From Treponema sp. (GTDB taxonomy: Bacteria; Spirochaetota; Spirochaetia; Treponematales; Treponemataceae), in assembly GCA_017550685.1 (NCBI GenBank), contig JAFZOJ010000001.1, positions 1-64,000 on the forward strand: DNA of 64,000 nt, read 5' to 3'. Under the pieces are notes generated by a model that saw only the letters and a program-made list of their open reading frames with translations, was not told the DNA's origin and made no database searches. Position 1 is the first letter of the stretch. Each line of letters begins with the position of its first letter. A program made the position numbers and the translations under genes. Shown here one piece after another: positions 42,983-52,210 of the stretch.

Positions 42983-44902
42983 TTATTCACTGGCCTGCAT
43001 CCACTGCTCGGTAACTTCTTCTATCTTTGCTGCAACTTCTTCTATTTCGCGCTGAACAGCCTTGGCCTTTTCTCCGTTTGAATATACGGCAGGATCTGCA
43101 AGACGGTTTTCCAGCTCAGATTTTTTCTGCTCAAGCTCGGCAAGCTGTTTTTCCAGATTTGCAAGAGTCTTTTCTTTTTTACGTCGTTCTGATTCAAGCC
43201 GCTTTTGCTCTTCCCAGGAGAGAGTGACCGTGGTCCCCGGGCTTGATGTGGTCCCTGAGGCACTCGAAGGGCCCACGCTCTTTCCTTCAAATGCCGCATT
43301 CTTTTCCAGCTGCTCAAGATAATAGGTGTAATCGCCGGGGTAATATCTGGCAGGGCCGTTGCCAAGGCTCAGGACACGATTTGCAAGCTGCTCTATAAAA
43401 CCGCGGTCGTGGCTTACAAAAACTACAGTGCCGCCAAAATCGCGCAGGGCATTTAAAAGCACATCCTTAGAATGAAGGTCCAGATGGTTTGTTGGTTCAT
43501 CAAGTACAAGAAGGTTTACAGGACTGAGCAAAAGCTTAAGCAGTGCAATTCTGGATTTTTCTCCACCGCTAAGTACATCAAGACTCTTAAATACATCATC
43601 TCCACGGAACAAAAAGGCACCGAGCATATCACGAAGCTTTGGAATAAGATCTAAAGGTGCAACGCTTTCCATGTACTCAAGGATTGTAACATTGCCCTTT
43701 ATGGTTTCGGCGTTATCCTGACTAAAGTAACCGATTTTAACCCCTGCTCCGGGAATCATCTCGCCGCTAAAGGCTGTGTCCTGCCCCGCAATTATTCTGA
43801 GCAAGGTAGATTTTCCCGCACCATTTTTTCCGGCTACAACAAGACGCTGTCCGTTTTCCAGAGTAAGATCCAGATTGTCCAGAACATTGTGAGCACCGTC
43901 GTAGGATTTGCATATGCCGTTGAGTCTGAGTACAAGTCTGCCCGCATGAGGAGCCGGCGGAAAAGTAAAATGTATTTTTTTAAGCGATTCAGGAATTTCT
44001 ATGCGGACCATTTTGTCCAGCTTTTTCTGATACTCCTGAGCCTGAGCTGCCTTGGTTGCCTTGTAGCCGAACCTTGTAATAAAATCCTGCAGCTTGGTTA
44101 TTTCTTGCTGCTGCTGTTCATAGGCGGCAATAAGAGTTTTAAGCTCAGTCTCGCGTACTTTTTCGTAATGAGTATAGTTACCCGGATAGCGTTTAAGTTC
44201 GCCGTTAAAAAGCTCGTATACTTCGTTTATGGTTACGTCCAGGAAATAGCGGTCGTGACTAACAAGCAAAAAACCGCCCTTGTAATTTATAAGGAAAGAT
44301 TCCAGCCAGGAGCGTGCCTCCAGGTCCAGATAGTTTGTAGGTTCGTCCAGAAGCAGAATATCAGGCCCCTGCATAAGTGCTTTGGCAAGTGCAATTCTCA
44401 TCTGCCAACCGCCGCTGAATTCTTCTGTATTGCGGTCAAAATCTGAACGGCTGAACCCAAGACCAATAAGAACGGATTCTGCTACAGACTGCCTGCGATA
44501 CCAGCCGCTGTCTTCCAGCTTTTGAATAAGCTCTGCCTGCTGCTGGGCAAGCACTGCACTATTAGAAGGATTTTTTTCCAGCTGAGTTCCCAGATCATCA
44601 ATTCTTTTTTGTAATTCGTAACCGTATTCAAAGGCCTTGTCGGCTTCTTCAAGCAAAGTACATCCGTGGTGTGTAAGTCCCGACTGCGGAAGGTATGCTA
44701 TGCGGCTTTCTTTTTGAACTGCGCGTTCTCCACTATCCGGGTTAATAAGTCCTGCAAGCACCTTGATAAGAGTAGACTTTCCCGAACCGTTTGCTCCTGT
44801 AAGCGCAACCTTGGAACCGGTACGCAGATTAATGGTAACATTTTTGAGAATATCGCGGTCGCCAAAAGCAAGAGAAACCTGTGAAAACTGAACAAAAGCC
44901 AT
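42983..44902 (-). CDS. ABC-F family ATPase (Uup/YbiT/EttA-like)
   Basis: 639 aa, no membrane segments. Two ABC domains: Walker A TGANGSGKSTLIKVL with signature FSGGWQMRIALAKAL and Walker B DILLLDEPTNYLD; second GKNGAGKSTLLRII, LSGGEKSRIALLKLL, NLLVLDEPTNHLD. A charged linker joins them and a coiled-coil C-terminal domain follows (about 565-639), as in Uup. ABC-F proteins act on ribosomes in translation, some giving antibiotic tolerance. A family B repeat is inserted at about residues 540-552, just before the coiled coil. Confidence 0.93.
   Translation of the reverse strand: MAFVQFSQVSLAFGDRDILKNVTINLRTGSKVALTGANGSGKSTLIKVLAGLINPDSGERAVQKESRIAYLPQSGLTHHGCTLLEEADKAFEYGYELQKRIDDLGTQLEKNPSNSAVLAQQQAELIQKLEDSGWYRRQSVAESVLIGLGFSRSDFDRNTEEFSGGWQMRIALAKALMQGPDILLLDEPTNYLDLEARSWLESFLINYKGGFLLVSHDRYFLDVTINEVYELFNGELKRYPGNYTHYEKVRETELKTLIAAYEQQQQEITKLQDFITRFGYKATKAAQAQEYQKKLDKMVRIEIPESLKKIHFTFPPAPHAGRLVLRLNGICKSYDGAHNVLDNLDLTLENGQRLVVAGKNGAGKSTLLRIIAGQDTAFSGEMIPGAGVKIGYFSQDNAETIKGNVTILEYMESVAPLDLIPKLRDMLGAFLFRGDDVFKSLDVLSGGEKSRIALLKLLLSPVNLLVLDEPTNHLDLHSKDVLLNALRDFGGTVVFVSHDRGFIEQLANRVLSLGNGPARYYPGDYTYYLEQLEKNAAFEGKSVGPSSASGTTSSPGTTVTLSWEEQKRLESERRKKEKTLANLEKQLAELEQKKSELENRLADPAVYSNGEKAKAVQREIEEVAAKIEEVTEQWMQASE
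43245..43275. repeat. Family B repeat inside the ABC-F gene
   Basis: TGGTCCCTGAGGCACTCGAAGGGCCC-type sequence (core GTCCCTGAGGCACTCGAAGG), the reverse orientation of the mnmE copy. In frame it codes for a GPSSASGTTS peptide in the linker before the C-terminal coiled coil. Confidence 0.75.
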
Positions 44903-44923
44903 GAAAAAAAACTCCGCGGATTA

Positions 44924-46255
44924 TTATTTCTTAAAGTAAAGGATAAGAGGACTTGAGCTTCTTGAAGTTACAAGAATTCCATTGAATACTGCATCTGTAG
45001 CATCCTCTAATCGCAATCCGTCTGATTCCAGCTTGAACAGGAAGTTAACTTCTTCCGAAGTACCTTCAAACTTAAAGGTAAGCACGCCATCATAAGCAGT
45101 AAGCTGGCTGCTAACGGCATACTTAACGCTGCAGGTTCCCGCATTCTTAGCACCCGCACTGATGATAGAAGGAACCAACAGCTTAAAGCCTGTCCATCTG
45201 AAGGTTCCGTCGGAATTGAGCGTAAGGTTACCGTAGTTAGAACTTGAAAGGCTTCCGGTCTTTGAAACAACCATATCATAGGTGTCGGTTCGTCGTTTCT
45301 TTTCCTGTGCAACAATAGAGTTGATATCTTCGCTTATTGTAACAAGGTTAAGCTCCTGCGGCTTTCCGCTTTCATCAGTATAACGCACAACAATGAACGA
45401 AGATTTTTTGTAAACAATAACAATAGGAATATCATTAAGTGTATACTGGAATTCATCAGTCTTAGAATAGCCGGTGTAATCCCAGCTCTGGTGAATACCG
45501 CTCATATTAAGAGAAACCTTATTGTTTACTGTATCAATAGTAAAATTATATGAAGAATGAAGCTTTGAAATATCAATGTTTCCGCTGGAAATCATAGAAG
45601 TAAAACTGTCAGGATACCATGGCTTATCAAGAATAGAAGGATAGTAATTGTCTTCCTCCTCTTCTATTTCTACCTTCTGGCCGCCGGTCTGTTCACCCAC
45701 AGCATCAGTTTCGTAAATATTCAGGTTATAAGAAAAGCACCAGCCCTGTGTACCGTCATGAGTAAGAATACGGAACCAGTCACCTTCAAGAGGAACTCCT
45801 CCGGTCATAGGTGCCTGACCTTTTCCCTTGTACAAAAGCTTAATCACTTCTCCCTTGCGCAGACGATAAACCTGTTTTGCAGTATTAACCGGTTCTGCAC
45901 GGCAAGGAAGTCCGTCAAGCTTTACCGAAGCATAAGAAGAAGCAAATTCCTTATATTTTTCGGCAACAGAATTAATCTTTGATTTTTTTACAGGCTCTGT
46001 AAGCTGCCACAAAGGAATTTCTATCTTGCGCAGCTCCTTTGTATTTCCATCTTCGCCGGGAATACCAGCAACATAAACATGCGAAATATTAGAACGGATG
46101 TATACCGGAAGCTTAGTTCCGCTTGGAATTGAATATTCTGGAACATTCCATAAAAGCACGCTGTATCCCATTACCTTATCTTTACAGGAAACAAAAAGAG
46201 ACAGACAGGCAGTAATAAAAAGTACGATACAAAATCTAAAACAAAGCTTTTTCAT
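44924..46255 (-). CDS. SH3-domain lipoprotein
   Basis: 443 aa. Hydrophobic signal with spirochaetal lipobox SLFVSC. About residues 100-190 fit a bacterial SH3 domain (LDGLPCRAEPVNTAKQVYRLRKGEVIKLLYKG, given in part, WFRILTHDGTQGWCFSYNL). An acidic linker (EIEEEEDN) follows, then a C-terminal beta-rich domain with NYGNLTLNSDGTFRWTGF. It may bind cell wall or a protein partner in the periplasm. Divergent from the ABC exporter genes. Confidence 0.85.
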   Translation of the reverse strand: MKKLCFRFCIVLFITACLSLFVSCKDKVMGYSVLLWNVPEYSIPSGTKLPVYIRSNISHVYVAGIPGEDGNTKELRKIEIPLWQLTEPVKKSKINSVAEKYKEFASSYASVKLDGLPCRAEPVNTAKQVYRLRKGEVIKLLYKGKGQAPMTGGVPLEGDWFRILTHDGTQGWCFSYNLNIYETDAVGEQTGGQKVEIEEEEDNYYPSILDKPWYPDSFTSMISSGNIDISKLHSSYNFTIDTVNNKVSLNMSGIHQSWDYTGYSKTDEFQYTLNDIPIVIVYKKSSFIVVRYTDESGKPQELNLVTISEDINSIVAQEKKRRTDTYDMVVSKTGSLSSSNYGNLTLNSDGTFRWTGFKLLVPSIISAGAKNAGTCSVKYAVSSQLTAYDGVLTFKFEGTSEEVNFLFKLESDGLRLEDATDAVFNGILVTSRSSSPLILYFKK

Positions 46256-46324
46256 GATTACTCACTATAGCAGAATTCAAACAAAATGTCATTGCACTAG
46301 ATTACTCATTATTGTAGAATCAAG
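46256..46324 (+). promoter_or_regulatory. ABC exporter promoter with duplicated box
   Basis: TTGCAC (46292-46297), 17 bp, TAGAAT (46315-46320). A GATTACTCA...AGAAT...CAA box occurs twice, at 46256-46280 and 46300-46324, 44 bp apart; the second copy contains the -10. Confidence 0.5.
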
Positions 46325-46350
46325 ACATTATTTTTTAAGGAGAGTACCCT

Positions 46351-48186
46351 ATGGCTCAAAAAACCAGATCCAGGATTAATGCCGTACGCAACAATTTTTA
46401 TGCTCTGCGTCTCGTCTGCAAAATGTGTCCGCGCGTTGTTGTGCACATGGCAATGCTCAAAGCCCTGTATTATTTTGGCTGGCTTTTTTACAGTGCCTTC
46501 TTTATGCGCTATGTAATTAACGCCCTGCAGGCAGGAGAAACCTTCCAGGCCATAATGATTTTTATTGGAATTACAGTTGCAGTTTTTGCATCCATGTCGC
46601 TTTACAACAGCTATTATATGGGCTATGTCAAACCCGTTGCCGATGCCGAAATAAACAAAAAACTGTACCAGAAGCTCTTTAAAAAATCACGCAACGTTGA
46701 GCTTGAATGCTTTGAAAATTCCGACTTTTATGACAAATATACTCTGGCAATGAAAAACGCCGATACCCGCCTGACCGAAACCGTAGATATGTTCTTTGGA
46801 CTTGTCTTTGGTTTTATTGCGAGCATCTGTGCCTTTGTTTTTATGTTCCAGGTAGACAGGCTTTCGGTTGCATTCATTCTGCTGCCAATTATAGGAAACT
46901 TTTACTTCCGTATTTTGAACAGCCGCATAGATTATCAGCGCAACAAGGAAATGGCTCCTCACAACCGACGCATAGATTATATAAACCGCATCATGTACCT
47001 TAAAGATTATGCCAAGGAAATCCGCCTTACAAACATCTTTAATCTGCTCAAGCGCCAGTACACCGATGCCATCACGGGAGTTGCCGACGTAACCAAAAAG
47101 TTTGTTTTCAAATCTGCGTTTTTACACTGGTTCTACGTTATGTTTACCTTTACCTTTATTTTTGAAGGCCTTTTGATTTACGGAGCATACCGCACCCTTG
47201 TAAGCCAGACAATGTCTCTGCCGCAGCTTGCCGTACTTACCAGCATGATGGTCAGCACCACCTGGATTTTAATCGGCTTTACCGACAGCGTTACCGCAAG
47301 CTTTAAGAACGGACTTTTTGTAGATTACCTCAGAACCTTCCTTGAATACGAAGAAAAAATTCCGGAAAACTATGACGGAGCTGATCCAGGAACACAGATT
47401 GATTCAATTGAATTCCGTAACGTAAGCTTTGCCTACAAGGACGTGCAGGTTCTTACAAACCTTAACATGAAATTTGACAGCGGAAAAACCTACGCCCTGG
47501 TTGGTCATAACGGAGCGGGAAAATCTACGCTTATAAAACTGCTTCTCCGCTTTTATGATCCGACCGAGGGAGAAATTTTATTGAACGGCCGCAATATAAA
47601 GGAATATAACCTGCAGAAATACCGCGCGCTTTTTGCTACGGCTTTTCAGGACAACAGAATGTTTTCCATGAGCGTAAAAGATAACGTAATTCTTGGGGAA
47701 GAAATTCCGGCCGACCAGCAGGAACAGATTGTTACCGACGCACTCAAGCTCAGCGGAGTATATGACAAGGTTATGAGTCTGCCTGAAGGTATAAACACAA
47801 CATTGACCCGCGAGTTTGATGATAACGGTGCTGTACTTTCGGGAGGCGAGTTCCAGAAGATTGTTGTTTCCCGTGCTTTTGCAAGGCAGTGTCCTATAAA
47901 GGTTTTTGATGAACCATCCAGCGCTCTGGACCCTATTGCCGAATACAAGCTTTTTGACAATATCCTTAAAGCCTGCCGCCAGAATACTCTGCTGTTTATT
48001 TCGCACAGACTTTCTTCGGTTCAGAATGCAGACCATGTATTCCTTTTGGAAAACGGTCAGGTGCGCGAAGAAGGAACTCACCGCGAGCTTATGAAACGCA
48101 AGGGCTTGTACGCAGACATGTATCAAAAACAGGCAGAAAATTATCTTGCCGACAAAACCAAGCAGAAGGAGGGAATCTGGGCATGA
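46351..48186 (+). CDS. ABC exporter subunit 1 (membrane + ATPase)
   Basis: 611 aa, a half-exporter with about six N-terminal helices (to about 330) and an ATPase domain: Walker A VGHNGAGKSTLIKLLLRF, signature LSGGEFQKIVVSRAF, Walker B IKVFDEPSSALDP, and H-loop FISHRLSS. AAGGAG precedes the ATG. The product partners with the next gene (ATGA overlap) as a heterodimeric exporter, possibly of peptides or lipids; there is no peptidase domain. The substrate is unknown. Confidence 0.92.
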   Translation: MAQKTRSRINAVRNNFYALRLVCKMCPRVVVHMAMLKALYYFGWLFYSAFFMRYVINALQAGETFQAIMIFIGITVAVFASMSLYNSYYMGYVKPVADAEINKKLYQKLFKKSRNVELECFENSDFYDKYTLAMKNADTRLTETVDMFFGLVFGFIASICAFVFMFQVDRLSVAFILLPIIGNFYFRILNSRIDYQRNKEMAPHNRRIDYINRIMYLKDYAKEIRLTNIFNLLKRQYTDAITGVADVTKKFVFKSAFLHWFYVMFTFTFIFEGLLIYGAYRTLVSQTMSLPQLAVLTSMMVSTTWILIGFTDSVTASFKNGLFVDYLRTFLEYEEKIPENYDGADPGTQIDSIEFRNVSFAYKDVQVLTNLNMKFDSGKTYALVGHNGAGKSTLIKLLLRFYDPTEGEILLNGRNIKEYNLQKYRALFATAFQDNRMFSMSVKDNVILGEEIPADQQEQIVTDALKLSGVYDKVMSLPEGINTTLTREFDDNGAVLSGGEFQKIVVSRAFARQCPIKVFDEPSSALDPIAEYKLFDNILKACRQNTLLFISHRLSSVQNADHVFLLENGQVREEGTHRELMKRKGLYADMYQKQAENYLADKTKQKEGIWA

Positions 48187-50009
48187 AAAACAAGAAAGCA
48201 AAATCAGGTGCTGCAAAAAGCACAGTCTTAAAAAATCAGTTGTTTCTGTGGAAGCTTTGTTTCAAAACCTGTCCCGGTTATATGATTTACCACCTTTACG
48301 ATGCATTCCGCTATCAGGGTGTAATCTTTCTGGAGCACGTACTTGGTATCCGCTATGTTTTGCGATGTGCAGAATTTCACGAGCCGTTTACAAAGGCACT
48401 TTTTTATATCGGACTCATCCTCATTCTTAATATCCTTCAGATTATTCCGGACGGATTTTTTATCTACGGCTGGCAGTTTAAATACAAGCCTAAACTCTAC
48501 CGTGCACTCAAGGAGCAGATGTTCCAGAAGGCTTCGGAAATAGACCTTTACTGCTATGATAATCCGGCTTATTACAATGATTTTGTATTGAGCGTTTCGG
48601 AATCAGAAGCCGCAATTGACCGTTTTCTTGAACTGCTCAACATGGCGGTTCAGGCAATTACAGTTTTGTTTACCACCGGTGTGTTCTATCTTATGACAGA
48701 TCCTGCAGGTATCATCTTTGTATTTGTTTCTTTCATCCTGCGCTTTGTAGTTTCTAAAAAACTGAACAAGGTTAATTATTCAAACCGTGTTGCAGTAAAT
48801 CCTCATATGCGCAAGCGTGATTATGTAAGCCGTGTTTTCTACCTCAAGGATTTTGCCAAGGAGCTTCGTCTTCATCCAAATGCAGGTACACAACTTGAAC
48901 AAGAATTTGCCCAGGCAGACGATAACATCATCAAGGAGCATAAAAAGGTCGGCGCCAAGCGTGTATGGTTCCAGTTCCTCAAGGACTATGGTGTAGGAGA
49001 CTTTTTGATTGACGGACTTTACATAACCTACCTTGTTTATAAGGCCGCAGTACTTCACACAGTAAACTACAGTGATGCAGTAATTCTCTTTAACCGTACA
49101 GGAAGCCTTAGAGGAAGCATGAGCCGTTTTGCAGACCTTGGACCAAAGGCTCACGAAAACAGCATGTTTATAGATAAGATCCGTTCGTTCCTTGCCTATG
49201 AGCCGCGCCTGAAGAATGACGAAGGAGATGCTGTTCCACAGGGTAACGGTGAGCTTTCACTTGAGCATGTTTCGTTCAAGTATTCCGAAGAAGGCAGAAA
49301 CGTTCTGGAAGATATTTCGCTTAAGGTAAAGCCTGGTGAACACATCGCCATTGTAGGCTATAACGGAGCTGGAAAAACAACACTGATTAAGCTTCTTATG
49401 AGGCTTTATGATCCTAGCAGCGGAACTATAAGTTTTCATGGTAAGAATGTAAGCACCCTGTGCCCGCGTGAATATCACAAAAGAATTGGTGTAGTTTTCC
49501 AGGATTACCAGATGTTTGGTGCAAACCTTGCAGAAAATGTTGTTATGGATAACATGACGCAGGAGCAGGAAAAGGAATATGCTCCCAAGATTACTTCTGC
49601 ATTGCAGCAGGCAGGTTTTGGAGAAAAACTTGCAAAACTCAAGGATGGGCTTTTTACCCAGGTTACCACCGAGTTTGATAAAGAAGGCGTTGATTTTTCA
49701 GGAGGCGAAAGCCAGAAGGTTGCAATTTCGCGCGCTTTTTATAAGAGTGCCGACATACTTATTATGGATGAACCTTCCAGCGCCCTGGATCCGATTGCGG
49801 AATACGAGCTTAACAAGGCAATGCAGACTGCGGCTAAGGGAAAGACGGTGTTTTATATTTCGCACAGACTTTCTACTACGCGCGATGCAGACCGTATAAT
49901 TATGCTTGAACGCGGAAAGATTATCGAAGAAGGCACCCACGCCCAGCTTTTGCGCCGCAAAGGCAAGTATGCCGAAATGTGGAATGCGCAGGCCGGAAAG
50001 TATAATTAA
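48183..50009 (+). CDS. ABC exporter subunit 2 (membrane + ATPase)
   Basis: 608 aa, same plan as its partner: N-terminal helices, Walker A VGYNGAGKTTLIKLLMRL, signature FSGGESQKVAISRAF, Walker B ILIMDEPSSALDPIAEYEL and H-loop YISHRLST. Both ATPase sites carry the catalytic Glu, so the dimer probably has two active sites. No gene for a processed substrate is next to it; a GH43 gene follows 107 bp later with its own ribosome site. Confidence 0.92.
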   Translation: MKNKKAKSGAAKSTVLKNQLFLWKLCFKTCPGYMIYHLYDAFRYQGVIFLEHVLGIRYVLRCAEFHEPFTKALFYIGLILILNILQIIPDGFFIYGWQFKYKPKLYRALKEQMFQKASEIDLYCYDNPAYYNDFVLSVSESEAAIDRFLELLNMAVQAITVLFTTGVFYLMTDPAGIIFVFVSFILRFVVSKKLNKVNYSNRVAVNPHMRKRDYVSRVFYLKDFAKELRLHPNAGTQLEQEFAQADDNIIKEHKKVGAKRVWFQFLKDYGVGDFLIDGLYITYLVYKAAVLHTVNYSDAVILFNRTGSLRGSMSRFADLGPKAHENSMFIDKIRSFLAYEPRLKNDEGDAVPQGNGELSLEHVSFKYSEEGRNVLEDISLKVKPGEHIAIVGYNGAGKTTLIKLLMRLYDPSSGTISFHGKNVSTLCPREYHKRIGVVFQDYQMFGANLAENVVMDNMTQEQEKEYAPKITSALQQAGFGEKLAKLKDGLFTQVTTEFDKEGVDFSGGESQKVAISRAFYKSADILIMDEPSSALDPIAEYELNKAMQTAAKGKTVFYISHRLSTTRDADRIIMLERGKIIEEGTHAQLLRRKGKYAEMWNAQAGKYN

Positions 50010-50116
50010 TTGTTAATTAGTTTAAATAGGTGAATTTTCCGATTGAATTATAAGTTAAATACAGTAAAATAAATATATATTAGCCTTATAACAGGCTTAC
50101 TCAGGAGAATAAGATT

Positions 50117-51085
50117 ATGATTCAAAGAAGACCATTAGTAAATGATTTGTACACTGCAGACCCTTCTGCACATGTGTTTAATGATAAAATTTACATTTAT
50201 CCTTCTCACGACGAGGATATTGACGTAGAAAACAACGACAACGGCGATCAGTATGACATGAAAGACTATCATGTATACGAAATGAAGGATGAAAATACTC
50301 TTCCACGTGACTGCGGCTGTGTTTTTACCATTAATGATGTTAAATGGGCAAGCAAGCAGCTCTGGGCACCGGATTGTGTAGAACGCAACGGAAAATACTA
50401 TTTCTTCTTCCCTGCCCGCGACAAAAACAACATGTTCCGCGTAGGAGTTGCACTCGGCGACAAGCCTGAAGGTCCATTCAAGCCGGAAGATAACTACATT
50501 CAGGGAACCTACAGTATTGACCCATGCTGTTTCCCGGATACAGACGGCAAATATTACCTTACATTCGGTGGACTTTGGGGCGGACAGCTTGATCAGTACC
50601 GCAACAACACCTGGAGCGCAGACAACAAGGAACCACGCGAAGAAGAAGCCTGCACACCAAAAATTGCCCTTATGAAGGACAACATGACAGAGCTTGCAGA
50701 AGCTCCACGCGACCTTGTAATTCTTGATGAAAACGGAAAGCCATTACTTGGTAAAGACGAAGACCGCCGCTACTTTGAAGACCCATGGCTCTTTAAGAAA
50801 GGCGACACCTACTACTTTACATATTCAACAGGAACAACACACTTCCTCTGCTATGCAACAAGCAAGAATGTTTACGGTCCATATACTTACGGTGGAAAAA
50901 TTCTTACACCAGTACTCGGCTGGACAACACACCACTCAATCCTTGAATATCACGGCAAATGGTACCTTTTCTACCATGACTGCGAACGCTCAAACGGTGT
51001 AAACCAGAAACGCAACGTAAAGTTCCGCGAACTCACATTCAATCCGGATGGTTCAATCAAGACCATGGACGGAATGGAGTGGTAA
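50117..51085 (+). CDS. Glycoside hydrolase family 43 enzyme without signal peptide
   Basis: 322 aa, five-bladed propeller type. The expected catalytic acids are visible: NDLYTADPSAHVF (base Asp), TYSIDPCCFPD (pKa-modulating Asp) and RRYFEDPWLF (acid Glu). GH43 enzymes remove xylose or arabinose from hemicellulose oligosaccharides. No export signal, so it acts in the cytoplasm on imported oligomers. AGGAG precedes the ATG. An imperfect small hairpin AGCCT/AGGCT lies in its leader. Confidence 0.92.
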   Translation: MIQRRPLVNDLYTADPSAHVFNDKIYIYPSHDEDIDVENNDNGDQYDMKDYHVYEMKDENTLPRDCGCVFTINDVKWASKQLWAPDCVERNGKYYFFFPARDKNNMFRVGVALGDKPEGPFKPEDNYIQGTYSIDPCCFPDTDGKYYLTFGGLWGGQLDQYRNNTWSADNKEPREEEACTPKIALMKDNMTELAEAPRDLVILDENGKPLLGKDEDRRYFEDPWLFKKGDTYYFTYSTGTTHFLCYATSKNVYGPYTYGGKILTPVLGWTTHHSILEYHGKWYLFYHDCERSNGVNQKRNVKFRELTFNPDGSIKTMDGMEW

Positions 51086-51093
51086 AATAAAAA

Positions 51094-51918
51094 CTACTGC
51101 AAAATCCTGTCATAAATAAACCGGCCGGGCCCATCGTGGTTGTTGTCATAATCGGTAACAAAATCGGCTATGTTTTTTATGGCAGGTAACCCGTTGCACA
51201 TTGCAACCCCATAACCTGTCATCCGTATAAGACTTTCATCGTTCATACTATCCCCAAAGCCCATAGTTTTTTCAATTGGAATTTTAAGTTCGTTTGCAAG
51301 ATAAGTAACAGCTTCTCCCTTTCCGCAGTCCGGGGGAAGCAGCTCAAGAAAGTATGGCTTGCTGGTAAAAATTACTGCACGTTGTTTAAAATCTTTACGT
51401 AAGATGTCCTGAAGCTCAAGCAGCTGTTCAGGCTCGCCCGGAATAAGCATTTTTGTAAAACCCTGCCGGATAAAATTTTCGTAGTCAGGAACAGTAACGC
51501 CGTTGAGTCCGCAAAGGTCAACATCAAGCCTGGTCCATTTTGTAGCTTCGCGGTAGTAAATTGTGTCCGGTGTGTAAACTTCGGAACGCAGTCCTGCTGC
51601 TTCTGCCAGCTGGTTGGCCCGCACCAGAATCTGAGGTTCAACCTTGCGGCAAAAAATATTCTGCCTTTTGTGCAAATCAAAAATACTGCAGCCGTTTATT
51701 GCAATCAAAAACCGCCCTGCCTCAAGCCCCGCAATCTGCAGCCTCCTGACAAAAGGAAGAATTGCATTCTCCGCGCGCCCCGAACAAAGCACAACATAAA
51801 TCCCCCGACGGGCACATTCCCTCAGCGCCTCCACATTAAGATCCGTAATCTGACGGTCATCGTTGAGAAGAGTATCATCAAGGTCCAGGGCTATAAGTTT
51901 TACATCAAGAGTGTTCAT
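51094..51918 (-). CDS. HAD-superfamily Cof-type phosphatase
   Basis: 274 aa. LIALDLDDTLLNDD carries the catalytic Asp pair; motif II VVLCSGRA; C-terminal MGFGDSMNDESLIRMTGYGVAMCNG with the GDxxND signature of the Cof/IIB class. A cytoplasmic sugar- or cofactor-phosphate phosphatase; substrate not predictable. ATG 51918 is preferred (a TTG at 51954 is in frame but earlier than any family similarity); no clear Shine-Dalgarno. Converges with GH43 with an 8-bp gap. Confidence 0.9.
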   Translation of the reverse strand: MNTLDVKLIALDLDDTLLNDDRQITDLNVEALRECARRGIYVVLCSGRAENAILPFVRRLQIAGLEAGRFLIAINGCSIFDLHKRQNIFCRKVEPQILVRANQLAEAAGLRSEVYTPDTIYYREATKWTRLDVDLCGLNGVTVPDYENFIRQGFTKMLIPGEPEQLLELQDILRKDFKQRAVIFTSKPYFLELLPPDCGKGEAVTYLANELKIPIEKTMGFGDSMNDESLIRMTGYGVAMCNGLPAIKNIADFVTDYDNNHDGPGRFIYDRILQ

Positions 51919-51987
51919 TGGGGGTATTGTATAGGAATTTGAGGAAAAATACAATTGGCTATTTTACAACATTTTGGCTATATTTTA

Positions 51988-52016
51988 TTGACTACTTAAT
52001 TATTCTATATTATCAT
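51988..52016 (+). promoter_or_regulatory. Promoter of the type I toxin mRNA
   Basis: TTGACT (51988-51993), 17 bp, TATCAT (52011-52016); predicted start near 52023. Confidence 0.55.
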
Positions 52017-52022
52017 TGAATC

Positions 52023-52102
52023 TGGCACACGCAGCTAATGGCGGTCTTGCCTCCTGAATTCGACTGTCCGAAAGGATAGATTTCTTATTTAAGGAGGCAG
52101 CT
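52023..52102 (+). promoter_or_regulatory. 5' leader sequestering the toxin ribosome site
   Basis: TGCCTCCT (52048-52055) is perfectly complementary to AGGAGGCA (52092-52099), which contains the Shine-Dalgarno. Between them CTGTCC (52064-52069) pairs with GGATAG (52074-52079) around a GAAA tetraloop. The full-length mRNA should therefore be translationally closed unless processed or refolded. Confidence 0.7.
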
Positions 52103-52210
52103 ATGAGTCTGTATGAATTTTTGGATTTGCTGTTTACAGCTATTCAACTTTTTGTAGACATTATTCAGCGCCTTCTCCGTAGACGGAAAAAGACAAAGAA
52201 TAAAAAATAG
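52103..52210 (+). CDS. 35-aa amphipathic/basic peptide, candidate type I toxin
   Basis: ATG follows AGGAGG by 5-6 bases. The peptide begins MSLYEFLDLLFTAIQLF, has acids at residues 5, 8 and 19 in an otherwise hydrophobic helix (residues 3-25), and ends in a tail of about ten Arg/Lys. This plan (short amphipathic membrane helix plus basic end) is that of type I toxins such as TisB, Ldr or TxpA. No sequence family could be assigned. The final lysine codons (AAAAAG...AATAAAAAATAG region) double as the U-run template of the antisense terminator. It lies between a HAD gene and a giant surface protein gene, facing away from the former and toward the latter. Confidence 0.7.
   Translation: MSLYEFLDLLFTAIQLFVDIIQRLLRRRKKTKNKK

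Noticed and set aside
42962..42985. AAGGGGA/TCCCCTT hairpin at the end of the ABC-F gene as a terminator
   Set aside because: On the minus strand the stem is followed by A residues rather than a U-run, and it overlaps the stop codon.
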